A stretch of 64,000 nt of DNA, from assembly GCF_001011115.1 (NCBI RefSeq), contig NZ_CP008874.1, forward strand, positions 124,001 to 188,000, read 5' to 3'. Below are positions 1-7,337 of the stretch, in pieces (positions within the stretch are counted from its first letter, which is position 1; each line of letters opens with the position of its first letter). The translations under genes were made by a program, and so were the position numbers. Under the pieces are notes generated by a model, which did not search any database, was not told the DNA's origin, and was given only the letters and a program-made list of their open reading frames with translations. The DNA comes from Halanaeroarchaeum sulfurireducens. GTDB taxonomy: Archaea; Halobacteriota; Halobacteria; Halobacteriales; Halobacteriaceae.

Positions 1-3000
1 TTCGATCCGGACTTCGCGGACGACATCGTCAGCTACCCAGACCGCTTTCGCGACGCCGCTGAGGAGGCCCTCCGCCTCTACGACCTCCCGGTGGACGTCT
101 CGCTCGCGAACGCCCACGTCCGCATCGAGAACCTGGGCGAGATAACGGAGATCCGCGCGATCAGGTCCGACCACATCAACACTCTCGTGAGCCTGCGCGG
201 CATCGTCCGCAAGGCCACCGACGTCCGGCCGAAGATCCGCGAGGCGACGTTCATCTGCCAGCGCTGTGGCGCCGAGACCGTCGTCCCCCAGACCGACGCC
301 GGCTTTCAGGATCCCTACCAGTGCGAGTCCTGCGAGCGCCAGGGCCCGTTCCAGCTCGAGGCCGAGCAGTCGGAGTTCGTCGACGCCCAGAAACTCCGCG
401 TTCAGGAGAGCCCCGAGGGCCTCGGCGGCGGCGAGACGCCCCAGGCCGTCGACATGAACGTCGAGGACGACCTCACCGGCGAGGTCACGCCCGGCGATCA
501 CGTCGTCGCGACCGGCATTCTCCGGCTCGACGAGGGCAAAGAGCAGAGCGACTCGCCCATCTTCGACGTCTACCTCGAGGGGGTGTCCCTGGAGGTCGAG
601 GACGAGGAGTTCGAGGAGATGGACATCACCCAGGACGACAAACGCGAGATCATCGAACTCTCCGAGTCGGAGGATCTCTACGACCAGATCGTCGACTCCA
701 TCGCCCCCGCCATCTACGGCTACGAGCAGGCCAAACTCGCGATGGCCCTGCAACTGTTCTCGGGGGTCACCAAGCACCTCCCCGACGGCTCCCGGATTCG
801 CGGTGATCTGCACATGCTCTTGATCGGGGACCCTGGTACGGGGAAATGTGTTGCTGGGGACACGAACGTCACGCTCGCTGATGGAACCCGTCGACCGATT
901 CGCGATATCGTCGAGTCGTCCCTCACGGATCCGAAACCGGTCGACGATGGCGTCTATCAGGAGGTGGATATCCCGCTTCCGACGATGGACGATTCGGGCG
1001 ACATTACGACTGGTCGGGCCACGAAGGTCTGGAAACGGGAAGCACCGGACGAAATGTATCGCATCCACCTCGCCGACGGGACTTCGATGGAGGTCACCCC
1101 ATCACATCCGCTGTACGTCCAGGAAAACGGCTATCCGACGGCGGTCAAAGCAGAGGAATTGACAGATGGCACGTTCGTGGCCACCGTCGACGAAGTCTCC
1201 GCTGACGGTGGTGCGCGGATCCGCCGACCCAAACCGGCCGTCGCGGGTATTTCGACTGGAGCACAGTCATCCACGAACTCGTTCGACACGATTGAGGTAT
1301 CATCATCGATCGGCTGGACCCAAATTGAGGACATCGAGACTGTACAGCCGGGCGAGGAGTGGGTGTACGACCTCGAAGTCGCGGACACGCACAATTACCT
1401 CACAGAACACGTCGTCTCGCACAACTCCCAGCTGCTCCAGTACATCCGCAACATCGCCCCGCGCTCCGTGTACACCTCCGGGAAGGGAAGTTCGTCTGCA
1501 GGGCTTACCGCAGCGGCGGTGAGGGACGACTTCGGCGACGGCCAGCAGTGGACCCTCGAGGCCGGTGCGCTCGTGCTCGCCGACCAGGGCATCGCCGCAG
1601 TCGACGAACTCGATAAAATGAGATCGGAGGACAGGTCGGCAATGCACGAGGCGCTCGAACAGCAATCCTATCACCCGAATTCGAAGATATTGCTGGCCGA
1701 CGGTCGGCGCGAGAAAATCGGCGACCTGGTCGACGAACGGATGGCTGCAACACCGGATGATGTCGTCGACGGCGTTGATTGTGAGATTCTGCCCGTCGAC
1801 GATCTCCGGGTCCACTCCGTCGATATGAATGCGCAGGAGTTACAGACGCTTCCAGTGAACCGCGTTAGCCGTCACGAGGCCCCTGACGAATTCATTCGGG
1901 TGATGTTCTCGAATGGAAACGACGTTCTCGTCACTCCCGAGCACCCGATGTTCGTCTGGCAAGAGGACGATATTGGAACGATAGATGCGAGGCAGGTGGA
2001 CGTGGGGGCAACGGTCCCAGCACCACCGAGACCAGTTGGTCCGACCGCGGAAAACCCCCTCGCTCTCGATGGCGGACACCCTGATTCAGGAGAGGAAACT
2101 TCCTCACTACGACGACATCGCGTCACCGACGTCGAAACGGTACCGAACGAGGGCGAGTACGAGACGGATTGGGTGTACGACGTTACCGTCGAACCAAATA
2201 ACACGTTCGTCAGCCAGGGCGTCGTCTTGCACAACTCCATCAGCATATCCAAGGCCGGCATCAACGCCACCCTGAAAGCGCGGTGTTCGCTCCTTGGCGC
2301 GGCGAACCCCAAGTACGGCCGATTCGACCAGTACGAGTCCATCGGGGAGCAGATCGACCTCGAACCCGCGCTCATCTCGCGGTTCGATCTCATCTTCACC
2401 GTCACCGACCAGCCCGATGCCGAACGAGACGCGGAACTCGCCGATCACATCCTCCAGACCAACTACGCCGGCGAGCTGAACACCCACCGCACGAACGTGA
2501 CGACCTCGAACGTGACCGACGAGGAGGTCGACGGCGCCACCGAGACGGTCGAACCCGCCATCGACGCGGACCTGCTGCGCAAGTACGTGGCCTACTCCCG
2601 CCGGAACACCTTCCCGACGATGACTCCTGCGGCCCGGTCGGCCATCGAGGACTTCTACGTCGACCTGCGCTCGCAGGGGGAGGGCGAAGACGCCCCGGTG
2701 CCGGTGACCGCCCGCAAGCTGGAAGCGCTGGTGCGCCTGGCCGAGGCGAGCGCCCGCGTGCGGCTGTCGGATACCGTCGACGAGAGCGACGCCGAGCGGG
2801 TCATCGAGATCGTCCGCACCTCGCTGCAGGCCGTGGGCGTCGACCCGGAGACCGACCAGTACGACGCGGACGTGATCGAGACGGGCACCTCCAAATCCCA
2901 GCGCGACCGCATCAAGAACATCAAGGGCCTCATCGAGGAGATCGAAGCCGACTTCGATGAGGGGGCGCCGGTCGACGAGGTGCTAGCTCGTGCGGAGGAG

Positions 3001-3099
3001 GTCGGCATGGACCGGAGCAAGGCCGAACACGAGATCGAAAAGCTCAAACAGCGCGGCGAGGTCTACGAACCGAGCACCGAACACCTGCGGACGACGTGA
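1..3099 (+). CDS. mcm: MCM replicative DNA helicase with two inteins (5' end outside window)
   Basis: This is the hexameric ATP-driven helicase that unwinds DNA ahead of the replication fork. The reading frame is open from base 1, so roughly the first 50 residues lie outside; the GTG at position 91 is internal. Visible host-protein motifs are a C4 zinc finger (CQRC...CESC), Walker A GDPGTGK, Walker B DELDKM and the SRFDLIF arginine-finger segment, then a C-terminal winged-helix-like tail. The coding sequence is interrupted in frame by two inteins (847-1425 and 1666-2235). Joining the flanks restores an ordinary MCM core (GTGK-SQLLQY and HEALEQQ-SISISKAG). The family assignment is certain; that splicing is active is inferred from intact splice-junction residues. 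Confidence 0.97.
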   Translation, partial: FDPDFADDIVSYPDRFRDAAEEALRLYDLPVDVSLANAHVRIENLGEITEIRAIRSDHINTLVSLRGIVRKATDVRPKIREATFICQRCGAETVVPQTDAGFQDPYQCESCERQGPFQLEAEQSEFVDAQKLRVQESPEGLGGGETPQAVDMNVEDDLTGEVTPGDHVVATGILRLDEGKEQSDSPIFDVYLEGVSLEVEDEEFEEMDITQDDKREIIELSESEDLYDQIVDSIAPAIYGYEQAKLAMALQLFSGVTKHLPDGSRIRGDLHMLLIGDPGTGKCVAGDTNVTLADGTRRPIRDIVESSLTDPKPVDDGVYQEVDIPLPTMDDSGDITTGRATKVWKREAPDEMYRIHLADGTSMEVTPSHPLYVQENGYPTAVKAEELTDGTFVATVDEVSADGGARIRRPKPAVAGISTGAQSSTNSFDTIEVSSSIGWTQIEDIETVQPGEEWVYDLEVADTHNYLTEHVVSHNSQLLQYIRNIAPRSVYTSGKGSSSAGLTAAAVRDDFGDGQQWTLEAGALVLADQGIAAVDELDKMRSEDRSAMHEALEQQSYHPNSKILLADGRREKIGDLVDERMAATPDDVVDGVDCEILPVDDLRVHSVDMNAQELQTLPVNRVSRHEAPDEFIRVMFSNGNDVLVTPEHPMFVWQEDDIGTIDARQVDVGATVPAPPRPVGPTAENPLALDGGHPDSGEETSSLRRHRVTDVETVPNEGEYETDWVYDVTVEPNNTFVSQGVVLHNSISISKAGINATLKARCSLLGAANPKYGRFDQYESIGEQIDLEPALISRFDLIFTVTDQPDAERDAELADHILQTNYAGELNTHRTNVTTSNVTDEEVDGATETVEPAIDADLLRKYVAYSRRNTFPTMTPAARSAIEDFYVDLRSQGEGEDAPVPVTARKLEALVRLAEASARVRLSDTVDESDAERVIEIVRTSLQAVGVDPETDQYDADVIETGTSKSQRDRIKNIKGLIEEIEADFDEGAPVDEVLARAEEVGMDRSKAEHEIEKLKQRGEVYEPSTEHLRTT
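847..1425 (+). other. Mini-intein 1, inserted in the MCM P-loop
   Basis: This in-frame protein-splicing element is 193 residues long and sits directly after the Walker A lysine. It begins with Cys (CVAGDTNVTLADG, block A), has a block B VTPSHPLYV with the usual Thr and His, a block F VYDLEVADTHNY, and ends VVSHN before a Ser in the host protein. No LAGLIDADG or HNH motif is visible between blocks B and F, so it looks like a mini-intein without a homing endonuclease. Its codons use A and T more freely than the surrounding mcm sequence, as expected for an acquired element. Confidence 0.93.
1666..2235 (+). other. Mini-intein 2, inserted beyond the MCM Walker B motif
   Basis: This second in-frame splicing element is 190 residues long, placed after HEALEQQ and before SISISKAG. 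It starts with Ser rather than Cys (SYHPNSKILLADG). Block B is VTPEHPMFV and the end is VVLHN followed by host Ser, so both nucleophiles would be serine. Block F reads VYDVTVEPNNTF, with Asn where the first intein has His. No endonuclease motif is seen. It differs clearly in sequence from intein 1, so it is probably an independent insertion rather than a duplication. Confidence 0.92.
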
Positions 3100-3192
3100 T
3101 GGGTGTCGGAACGCTCTTGGGAGTGTCACTACAGGTGTTCGCCATCGGCAGTACCCCCGCGACCCTCACCGCGCCGATCGGGAGACTCCACC

Positions 3193-3468
3193 ATGGATCG
3201 TATCGCTGCCATCCGTAACGTCGAGGATGCCCTCGCCGCCTTCGAACGCGGCGAGATCGATCTCGAGACGATGGAAGAGCGCGTCCAGGGGATCCTCCGG
3301 ACCTACGCGACGGAGTACCCGGATGACGGTACGCGGGCCTATCGTGCAAGCGGCGACCCGCGGGCCGACGGGCTCGTGGTGCTCGCCTCGGACCGGTCGG
3401 AGGCCCGCGAGCGTTTGGGGGCGCTGCTCGACGGCGATCTCGATTTTGAGGTCGAACCTCTCACATAA
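3193..3468 (+). CDS. Small conserved-looking haloarchaeal protein, function unknown
   Basis: I do not recognise this 91-residue acidic protein beyond its place after mcm. The ATG at 3193 is preferred over an in-frame start at 3103, because the segment between is Ser/Pro/Arg-rich and unlike haloarchaeal coding sequence. The protein is mostly predicted helix at the start (MDRIAAIRNVEDALAAFERG) and ends in a short alpha/beta stretch (DGLVVLASDRSEARERLGAL). It has no membrane segment and no Cys. It is the first of four small same-strand genes between mcm and a ParA ATPase. A run of six T residues follows its stop codon. Confidence 0.75.
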   Translation: MDRIAAIRNVEDALAAFERGEIDLETMEERVQGILRTYATEYPDDGTRAYRASGDPRADGLVVLASDRSEARERLGALLDGDLDFEVEPLT

Positions 3469-3474
3469 TTTTTT
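3469..3474 (+). terminator. Possible U-tract transcription terminator
   Basis: Six consecutive T residues follow the TAA at 3466-3468. Archaeal terminators are U-rich tracts, and a fresh TATA box follows at 3487-3494, so mcm plus the 91-residue gene may form one unit that ends here. Confidence 0.45.
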
Positions 3475-3486
3475 CGAACACCGAAT

Positions 3487-3494
3487 TATTTTTA
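3487..3494 (+). promoter_or_regulatory. TATA box for the ParA-cluster genes
   Basis: An AT-rich TATTTTTA-like box in GC-rich DNA is centred about 30 nt before the GTG at 3520. This is the spacing expected for a leaderless haloarchaeal transcript. Confidence 0.6.
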
Positions 3495-3519
3495 CCGACG
3501 TCGCACGCGCATTGAAGCA

Positions 3520-3858
3520 GTGCTGCTCGTGGTCACCTACTCGACCGACGCCCGGGGCAGTCTCCGAAACACCTGTCGGGCACACCCGGAGGCTGTCGTC
3601 CGTCGTTTCGGCCGAGCGGCGCTCCTACAGGAGACGGAACTCGGGGCGCTACTGGCACTCCGGCTCCGGGGGAAACACGGGGAGGCGGTCCAGATCGAAC
3701 GGACGACGCCCCTGAACGAGTACGCGGACGTCCCCGACAGCGTTCGCGAGGCGGCGGAGGCGTTCGAGGAACGCGACCGTCCGAGCACGTCGTACGCGAA
3801 CTTCGTCGCGGGAACCGACCATCCGGCGGTCGAGGAACTTCGTGATGTCGACCTATGA
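3520..3858 (+). CDS. Small soluble protein of the mcm-ParA cluster, unknown
   Basis: I do not recognise this 112-residue protein. It starts with GTG at 3520, supported by the TATA box 30 nt upstream and by the lack of any leader. The N-terminus looks like a beta strand (MLLVVTYS), followed by an Arg-rich helical region with RNTCRAHPEAVVRRFGRAAL and an acidic tail ending EELRDVDL. The stop codon overlaps the next start (ATGA), so translation of the two is probably coupled. A nucleic-acid-related role is possible from the basic patch and the location, but this is a guess. Confidence 0.8.
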   Translation: MLLVVTYSTDARGSLRNTCRAHPEAVVRRFGRAALLQETELGALLALRLRGKHGEAVQIERTTPLNEYADVPDSVREAAEAFEERDRPSTSYANFVAGTDHPAVEELRDVDL

Positions 3859-4679
3859 AGGTGGCCCTGAACGGGACCGTCCGCCAGGGCCAGGCGGTTG
3901 ACCTTCGAGACGCACCGCTCGAAGCGGCCCGGATCGTGGCCGCCATCCGGGATCCCGACGGGCCGCTGGTTAGCTGTCCGCCTCCGGGACCGGTCCACTC
4001 GTTCGTCGGTCACGTGGAATCCGGGATGCACCTCTCGCTCCGGGCTGCCCTGGCCGCCGCGGCGCGCTCGCGAGCAATTCGATCGGAATACGACGACGCC
4101 ATCGACGAGCTCGACCGCAGGATCGAGGCCATCGCGGTCGAACAGGTCGATCTGGCCTCGGCCCGTCGGCGGGCGGCATCGGCGGGCGCAGACGTGGCGG
4201 CTCTCCGCGAACGTGTGGCGCGGCTGCGCGGTCGGTTGGAGGCAGATCGGGAGGCGGGCCGGGAGTCGGGCGAATCGGAGGCGGAGTTACGGGACGCGAT
4301 CGCAGCCCTTTCCGAGGCGGAGACCGACCGACTTGCGGCTGAACAGGCGCTCGTCGCCGCCGAACGGGACGCACGGGCGGCGCGTGACGCCCGCGACCGT
4401 CGGCTGTCGCTGGTCGACGATCGTGACAACCTGGCCAGACAGGCGCGGTCGGCGCTCGCGAACCGGGAGTATCCGCGGTTTCGTCGCGCGCTCGCGTCCC
4501 TGCCGGTCGAGGGCCGGGCGGGCGACGGCCCGGGTGAGTTCGACGGGGCGCCCGCGGCCGCCGCGCTGGCCGTGGCGCGCATCGCGCGGCTCCACGCGCC
4601 GGTCGTTCTCGCGGACGGCCCCTTCTCGAGCCCCGTCGTCGCTCGGGCCGCCCTTCACGCACCGGTCGTGCTCGTGTGA
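3855..4679 (+). CDS. Coiled-coil protein of the mcm-ParA cluster, unknown
   Basis: The protein has 274 residues. A short N-terminal beta-rich domain (about 1-60) is followed by a long charged helix from roughly residue 70 to 205. That helix has heptad-like Ala/Leu/Arg/Glu pattern (for example VAALRERVARLRGRLEADRE), typical of a coiled coil. A C-terminal Ala/Val-rich domain ends APVVLV. There is no ATPase motif, so it is not an SMC protein, but the shape suggests a structural or adaptor protein. Its ATG overlaps the preceding stop by ATGA. The neighbouring ParA ATPase would be a plausible partner; that is inference from position only. Confidence 0.8.
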   Translation: MKVALNGTVRQGQAVDLRDAPLEAARIVAAIRDPDGPLVSCPPPGPVHSFVGHVESGMHLSLRAALAAAARSRAIRSEYDDAIDELDRRIEAIAVEQVDLASARRRAASAGADVAALRERVARLRGRLEADREAGRESGESEAELRDAIAALSEAETDRLAAEQALVAAERDARAARDARDRRLSLVDDRDNLARQARSALANREYPRFRRALASLPVEGRAGDGPGEFDGAPAAAALAVARIARLHAPVVLADGPFSSPVVARAALHAPVVLV

Positions 4680-4682
4680 GCG

Positions 4683-4690
4683 TTTATAGC
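4683..4690 (+). promoter_or_regulatory. Internal TATA box
   Basis: TTTATAGC lies about 28 nt before the ATG at 4714, in the short gap after the coiled-coil gene. It would allow the last two genes of the block to be transcribed separately. Confidence 0.5.
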
Positions 4691-4713
4691 TCGAAACGGT
4701 CCCACCGGGAGGT

Positions 4714-5124
4714 ATGTACCTGCGAGCAACGGTTCACGAGGCGGATGGCGTGACGCTCGTCTCGCTCGTCGTCCGCAACGACGCGGACGAACCGCGACGG
4801 TTCCGCGTGGCCAACCGCCTGGACGGTCCGGTCTGGCCGCCGCGCCGCCACGGGACGGTCGCGGCGGGCTGGGACGAGGCGGGATACGAGGGCGTTCTGG
4901 CGGCCAGTGGCACGCGTCCGCTCGGCTACGCGACGCGCGGACCGCCCGCCGATCCGCCTGCCGAACTCGTGTGGTCGGAGCCGGCCGGAGCCTCCGAACC
5001 CGAGGCGACGAGCGCCGAGGCGATCATCCGGTCGTTCGGCGATCCCAGACCACCCGCGGCGGTCGCGATCCCGGCGTACCTTCGGCCATGGGACGAACGC
5101 GAATCGGGGGACGACCGACCGTGA
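4714..5124 (+). CDS. Small beta-rich protein preceding ParA, unknown
   Basis: I do not recognise this 136-residue protein. It opens with an amphipathic beta pattern (MYLRATVHEADGVTLVSLVV) followed by VRNDADEPRRFRVANRLDGP. This resembles an immunoglobulin-like fold in which Asn/Asp-rich turns join strands. A Pro-rich linker and an acidic tail come after. There is no signal peptide. The stop (TGA 5122-5124) overlaps the GTG start of the ParA gene, implying coupled translation and so a shared process. GGAGGT sits directly against the ATG, too close to act as a normal ribosome-binding site. Confidence 0.8.
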   Translation: MYLRATVHEADGVTLVSLVVRNDADEPRRFRVANRLDGPVWPPRRHGTVAAGWDEAGYEGVLAASGTRPLGYATRGPPADPPAELVWSEPAGASEPEATSAEAIIRSFGDPRPPAAVAIPAYLRPWDERESGDDRP

Positions 5125-5795
5125 TTCTCAGCGTGTGTGGGGGAAAGGGTGGCGTGGGCAAGTCCACCGTCTCGCTGGCCCTGGGCCACGTTCTGGATGC
5201 GGTGGTCGTCGACGCGGATTTGACCATGGCCGACCTCCCGGTCGACGCGGGCCCCACGCTCCAGGACGTGTTGGCGGACAGGGCCCGAGCCGTCCCGGCG
5301 GTCCGCGATGGCTGGGCGGTCGCCGTTCTCCCAGCCGCTCGCTCGCTTACCAGTGCGCATGCCAGCGATCCGGCATCGCTCGTGGACGTGCTGGCCCGTC
5401 TGGACGAGGCGTACGGGACGGTCGTCGTCGACGGACCGGCGGGGCTGGGTGCCGACGCGGCCCTCCCGATGACGGTGGCTGACGCCTGCGTGCTCGTGAC
5501 GACGCCGGCGACCGCCGCCGTCGCGGATGCGGTGCGCACGCGGGAGCTCGCCCGGGAACTCGAGGCCGGCATCGGCGCGGTCGTGCTCAACCGCGTCCGT
5601 GACCGCCGTCCCCCGATCGAGCGGCGGCTCGGGGGCCCCGTCGTGACGGTTCCGGAGTCTGGCGCGGTCGCGACCGCGACGACCCGTGGTGTCCCGGTCA
5701 CGCTACACGCACCGGACGCCACGGCGGCAGAACGGTTTCGGCAGTTGGCCGGGCGACTCAATCGCGTAACGCGACGCTCGCGCTTCGAACGGTGA
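5121..5795 (+). CDS. ParA/MinD-family ATPase
   Basis: This P-loop ATPase of 224 residues belongs to the ParA/MinD group, whose members dimerise with ATP on DNA or membrane to position cargo. The deviant Walker A CGGKGGVGKST is intact, with both signature and catalytic lysines. VVVDADLTMADLP and VVVDGPAGLG supply the Walker A' and B aspartates. The GTG at 5121 is chosen because the P-loop starts eight residues later, as in the family, and because it overlaps the previous stop (GTGA). No MinD-type amphipathic C-terminal helix is obvious. The 3' end overlaps the convergent TFB gene by 38 nt. Confidence 0.9.
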   Translation: MILSVCGGKGGVGKSTVSLALGHVLDAVVVDADLTMADLPVDAGPTLQDVLADRARAVPAVRDGWAVAVLPAARSLTSAHASDPASLVDVLARLDEAYGTVVVDGPAGLGADAALPMTVADACVLVTTPATAAVADAVRTRELARELEAGIGAVVLNRVRDRRPPIERRLGGPVVTVPESGAVATATTRGVPVTLHAPDATAAERFRQLAGRLNRVTRRSRFER

Positions 5796-6612
5796 CCACG
5801 CTGACATCGGCCACCTCGGCTGCGGCCGCCTGCGTTATTTGTTCGTCCGTCTCCTTCGCCGCGAGGTAGAGCCCCGCCGCAGCGACGCCGCCCGGATTTC
5901 GGCCGCCGACGGCCGCCCCAGTTTCCGCGACGAGCGCACGGGCGTCTCGTTCGACCGTCGCCGAGAGGCCGAGTTCGGTGGCGAACCGTGGCAGGTAGGT
6001 CCGTGGCGGGATGGGTCCGGTCGATAACCCGAGGTCGCGGTTCATCGCATCGTAGGCCACCTGCAGCTCGCGCTCCTCGGCACGGGCGACGTCCGCGATC
6101 TCGCCGATCGTCCGTGCCAGCCCGTTCGTCCGGCAAACCGCGTAGACGGTCGCCGCAGCGAATCCTTCGAGGGAGCGACCGCGCAACAGGTCCCCGTCCT
6201 GGGCGCTGTCGAAGAGGACGCAGGCCTGATCGCGGACGCTCCGGGGCAACGAGAGCGCGCCGGCCAGCCGGCGAATCTCGGTGAAGGCGTAGATCTGGTT
6301 TCGTTCCGCGGTCGAACCGACTCGGGCGCGGTCGTGTTGGGTTCGCATGCGAGCGACCTGCCGCCGCTTGCGGCCCTTGAGCCGGGTCGAGCGCCCGATC
6401 TCCGTCGAGAGGCCGCGGTCGTGGCGCGAGCGCGTCAGCGGCGCGCCGGTCCGCTCGCGGTTCGGTCCGTCCGAGAAGTTTCGCCACTCGGGGCCGTGGT
6501 CGATGGGGTCCTCCGCCACGACGAGTCCGCACTGCTGGCATACCGTCTCGGTTCCGTCGGTTCGCAACGCGCCGGCACACTCCGGACACGAGTTCGACTG
6601 GGTCGTGCTCAT
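5758..6612 (-). CDS. tfb: Transcription initiation factor TFB (TFIIB homologue), short form
   Basis: TFB bridges TBP-bound promoter DNA and RNA polymerase. The 284-residue protein has an N-terminal zinc ribbon (CPEC...CQQC), a B-reader segment (GPEWRNFSDG...RTGAPLT) and two cyclin repeats (about 100-190 and 195-284). The linker between the B-reader and the first cyclin repeat is shorter than I expect: the usual Asp/Lys-rich stretch before the KKR-like region is reduced. It may be one of several TFB paralogues, as haloarchaea carry many. The start at 6612 is preferred because a TATA box at 6641-6649 lies 33 nt upstream and would fall inside a longer reading frame. Confidence 0.92.
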   Translation of the reverse strand: MSTTQSNSCPECAGALRTDGTETVCQQCGLVVAEDPIDHGPEWRNFSDGPNRERTGAPLTRSRHDRGLSTEIGRSTRLKGRKRRQVARMRTQHDRARVGSTAERNQIYAFTEIRRLAGALSLPRSVRDQACVLFDSAQDGDLLRGRSLEGFAAATVYAVCRTNGLARTIGEIADVARAEERELQVAYDAMNRDLGLSTGPIPPRTYLPRFATELGLSATVERDARALVAETGAAVGGRNPGGVAAAGLYLAAKETDEQITQAAAAEVADVSVVTVRSASVALRD

Positions 6613-6640
6613 CACGATTCGAACTTCGTCCCGAACGCCC

Positions 6641-6649
6641 ATTTAATAG
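6641..6649 (-). promoter_or_regulatory. TATA box of tfb
   Basis: CTATTAAAT read on the minus strand is centred about 33 nt before the ATG at 6612. Confidence 0.6.
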
Positions 6650-6751
6650 CGAGCCGAATCGGCCCCATCGGCGACGATTGCCGCCGAAACGCCTACCGGT
6701 CACCGGTACCCGTGATCGATCCCGACGCACTCAGGGGATTTTCGGGTCCGA

Positions 6752-6760
6752 ACACTTATC
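6752..6760 (+). promoter_or_regulatory. TATA box of the 6787 gene
   Basis: ACACTTATC is centred about 30 nt before the ATG at 6787, consistent with a leaderless message. It also argues against starts further upstream. Confidence 0.55.
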
Positions 6761-6786
6761 GTCCGCGCGCCGCTTCGTCGAAGGGT

Positions 6787-7302
6787 ATGGGGCTGTCCGA
6801 CATCGCGGAGGGGCTCACGGTCACGGAGCGCCAGCGCGACCGCGGCGTCGCGACCGTCGACCGGACCGACCCCACGTTGAATGCGACCGTCGCCCGGTAC
6901 GCGGCCGGTCTCCCCTGCGAGGTAGAGCCCGCAGCGATCCTGGTGGACGAGTACGTGGGCGGTGCGAGTGTGGGAGATGCCGCCGCGAACGCGGGCCTGC
7001 CCGCGATCACCGGCGCGAAGGTGCTCTTCCGACTGGGGTTCGATGGCCTGTCGCCGCTCTCACCGCTCGGCCGCGAGGTCCTCCGCGACTGGCTCGACGG
7101 GGAGATCGGTCGCACGGACGCCCGGGCGCTCGCGGACGCGAGCGAGGCGGAATTCGCCCTTGCAACGTATATCGAGACCCACGAACCGCTTTCGGGCGCC
7201 CGCGAAGGCGTCGCCACCGCCCTCGGGTCCGACACCGACGCATCCGTCGCCAAGCGGGACGCCCTCGCAGACACGATGAGCGACGTGGGCGACCTCCGCT
7301 GA
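6787..7302 (+). CDS. Conserved-looking haloarchaeal protein, unknown
   Basis: I do not recognise this 171-residue acidic, mostly helical protein. A central segment (VGDAAANAGLPAITGAKVLFRLG) resembles a helix-turn-helix in rhythm, with small residues at the turn, so DNA binding is conceivable but not shown. No Cys or membrane segment is visible. The ATG at 6787 fits the TATA box 30 nt upstream; earlier in-frame starts would include promoter DNA. It lies between the TFB gene (divergent) and a MinD-like gene (convergent), an arrangement that may be conserved. Confidence 0.75.
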   Translation: MGLSDIAEGLTVTERQRDRGVATVDRTDPTLNATVARYAAGLPCEVEPAAILVDEYVGGASVGDAAANAGLPAITGAKVLFRLGFDGLSPLSPLGREVLRDWLDGEIGRTDARALADASEAEFALATYIETHEPLSGAREGVATALGSDTDASVAKRDALADTMSDVGDLR

Positions 7303-7337
7303 TCGTCGCGGGATCTCAAACGAGCCGTTCTGGAATT

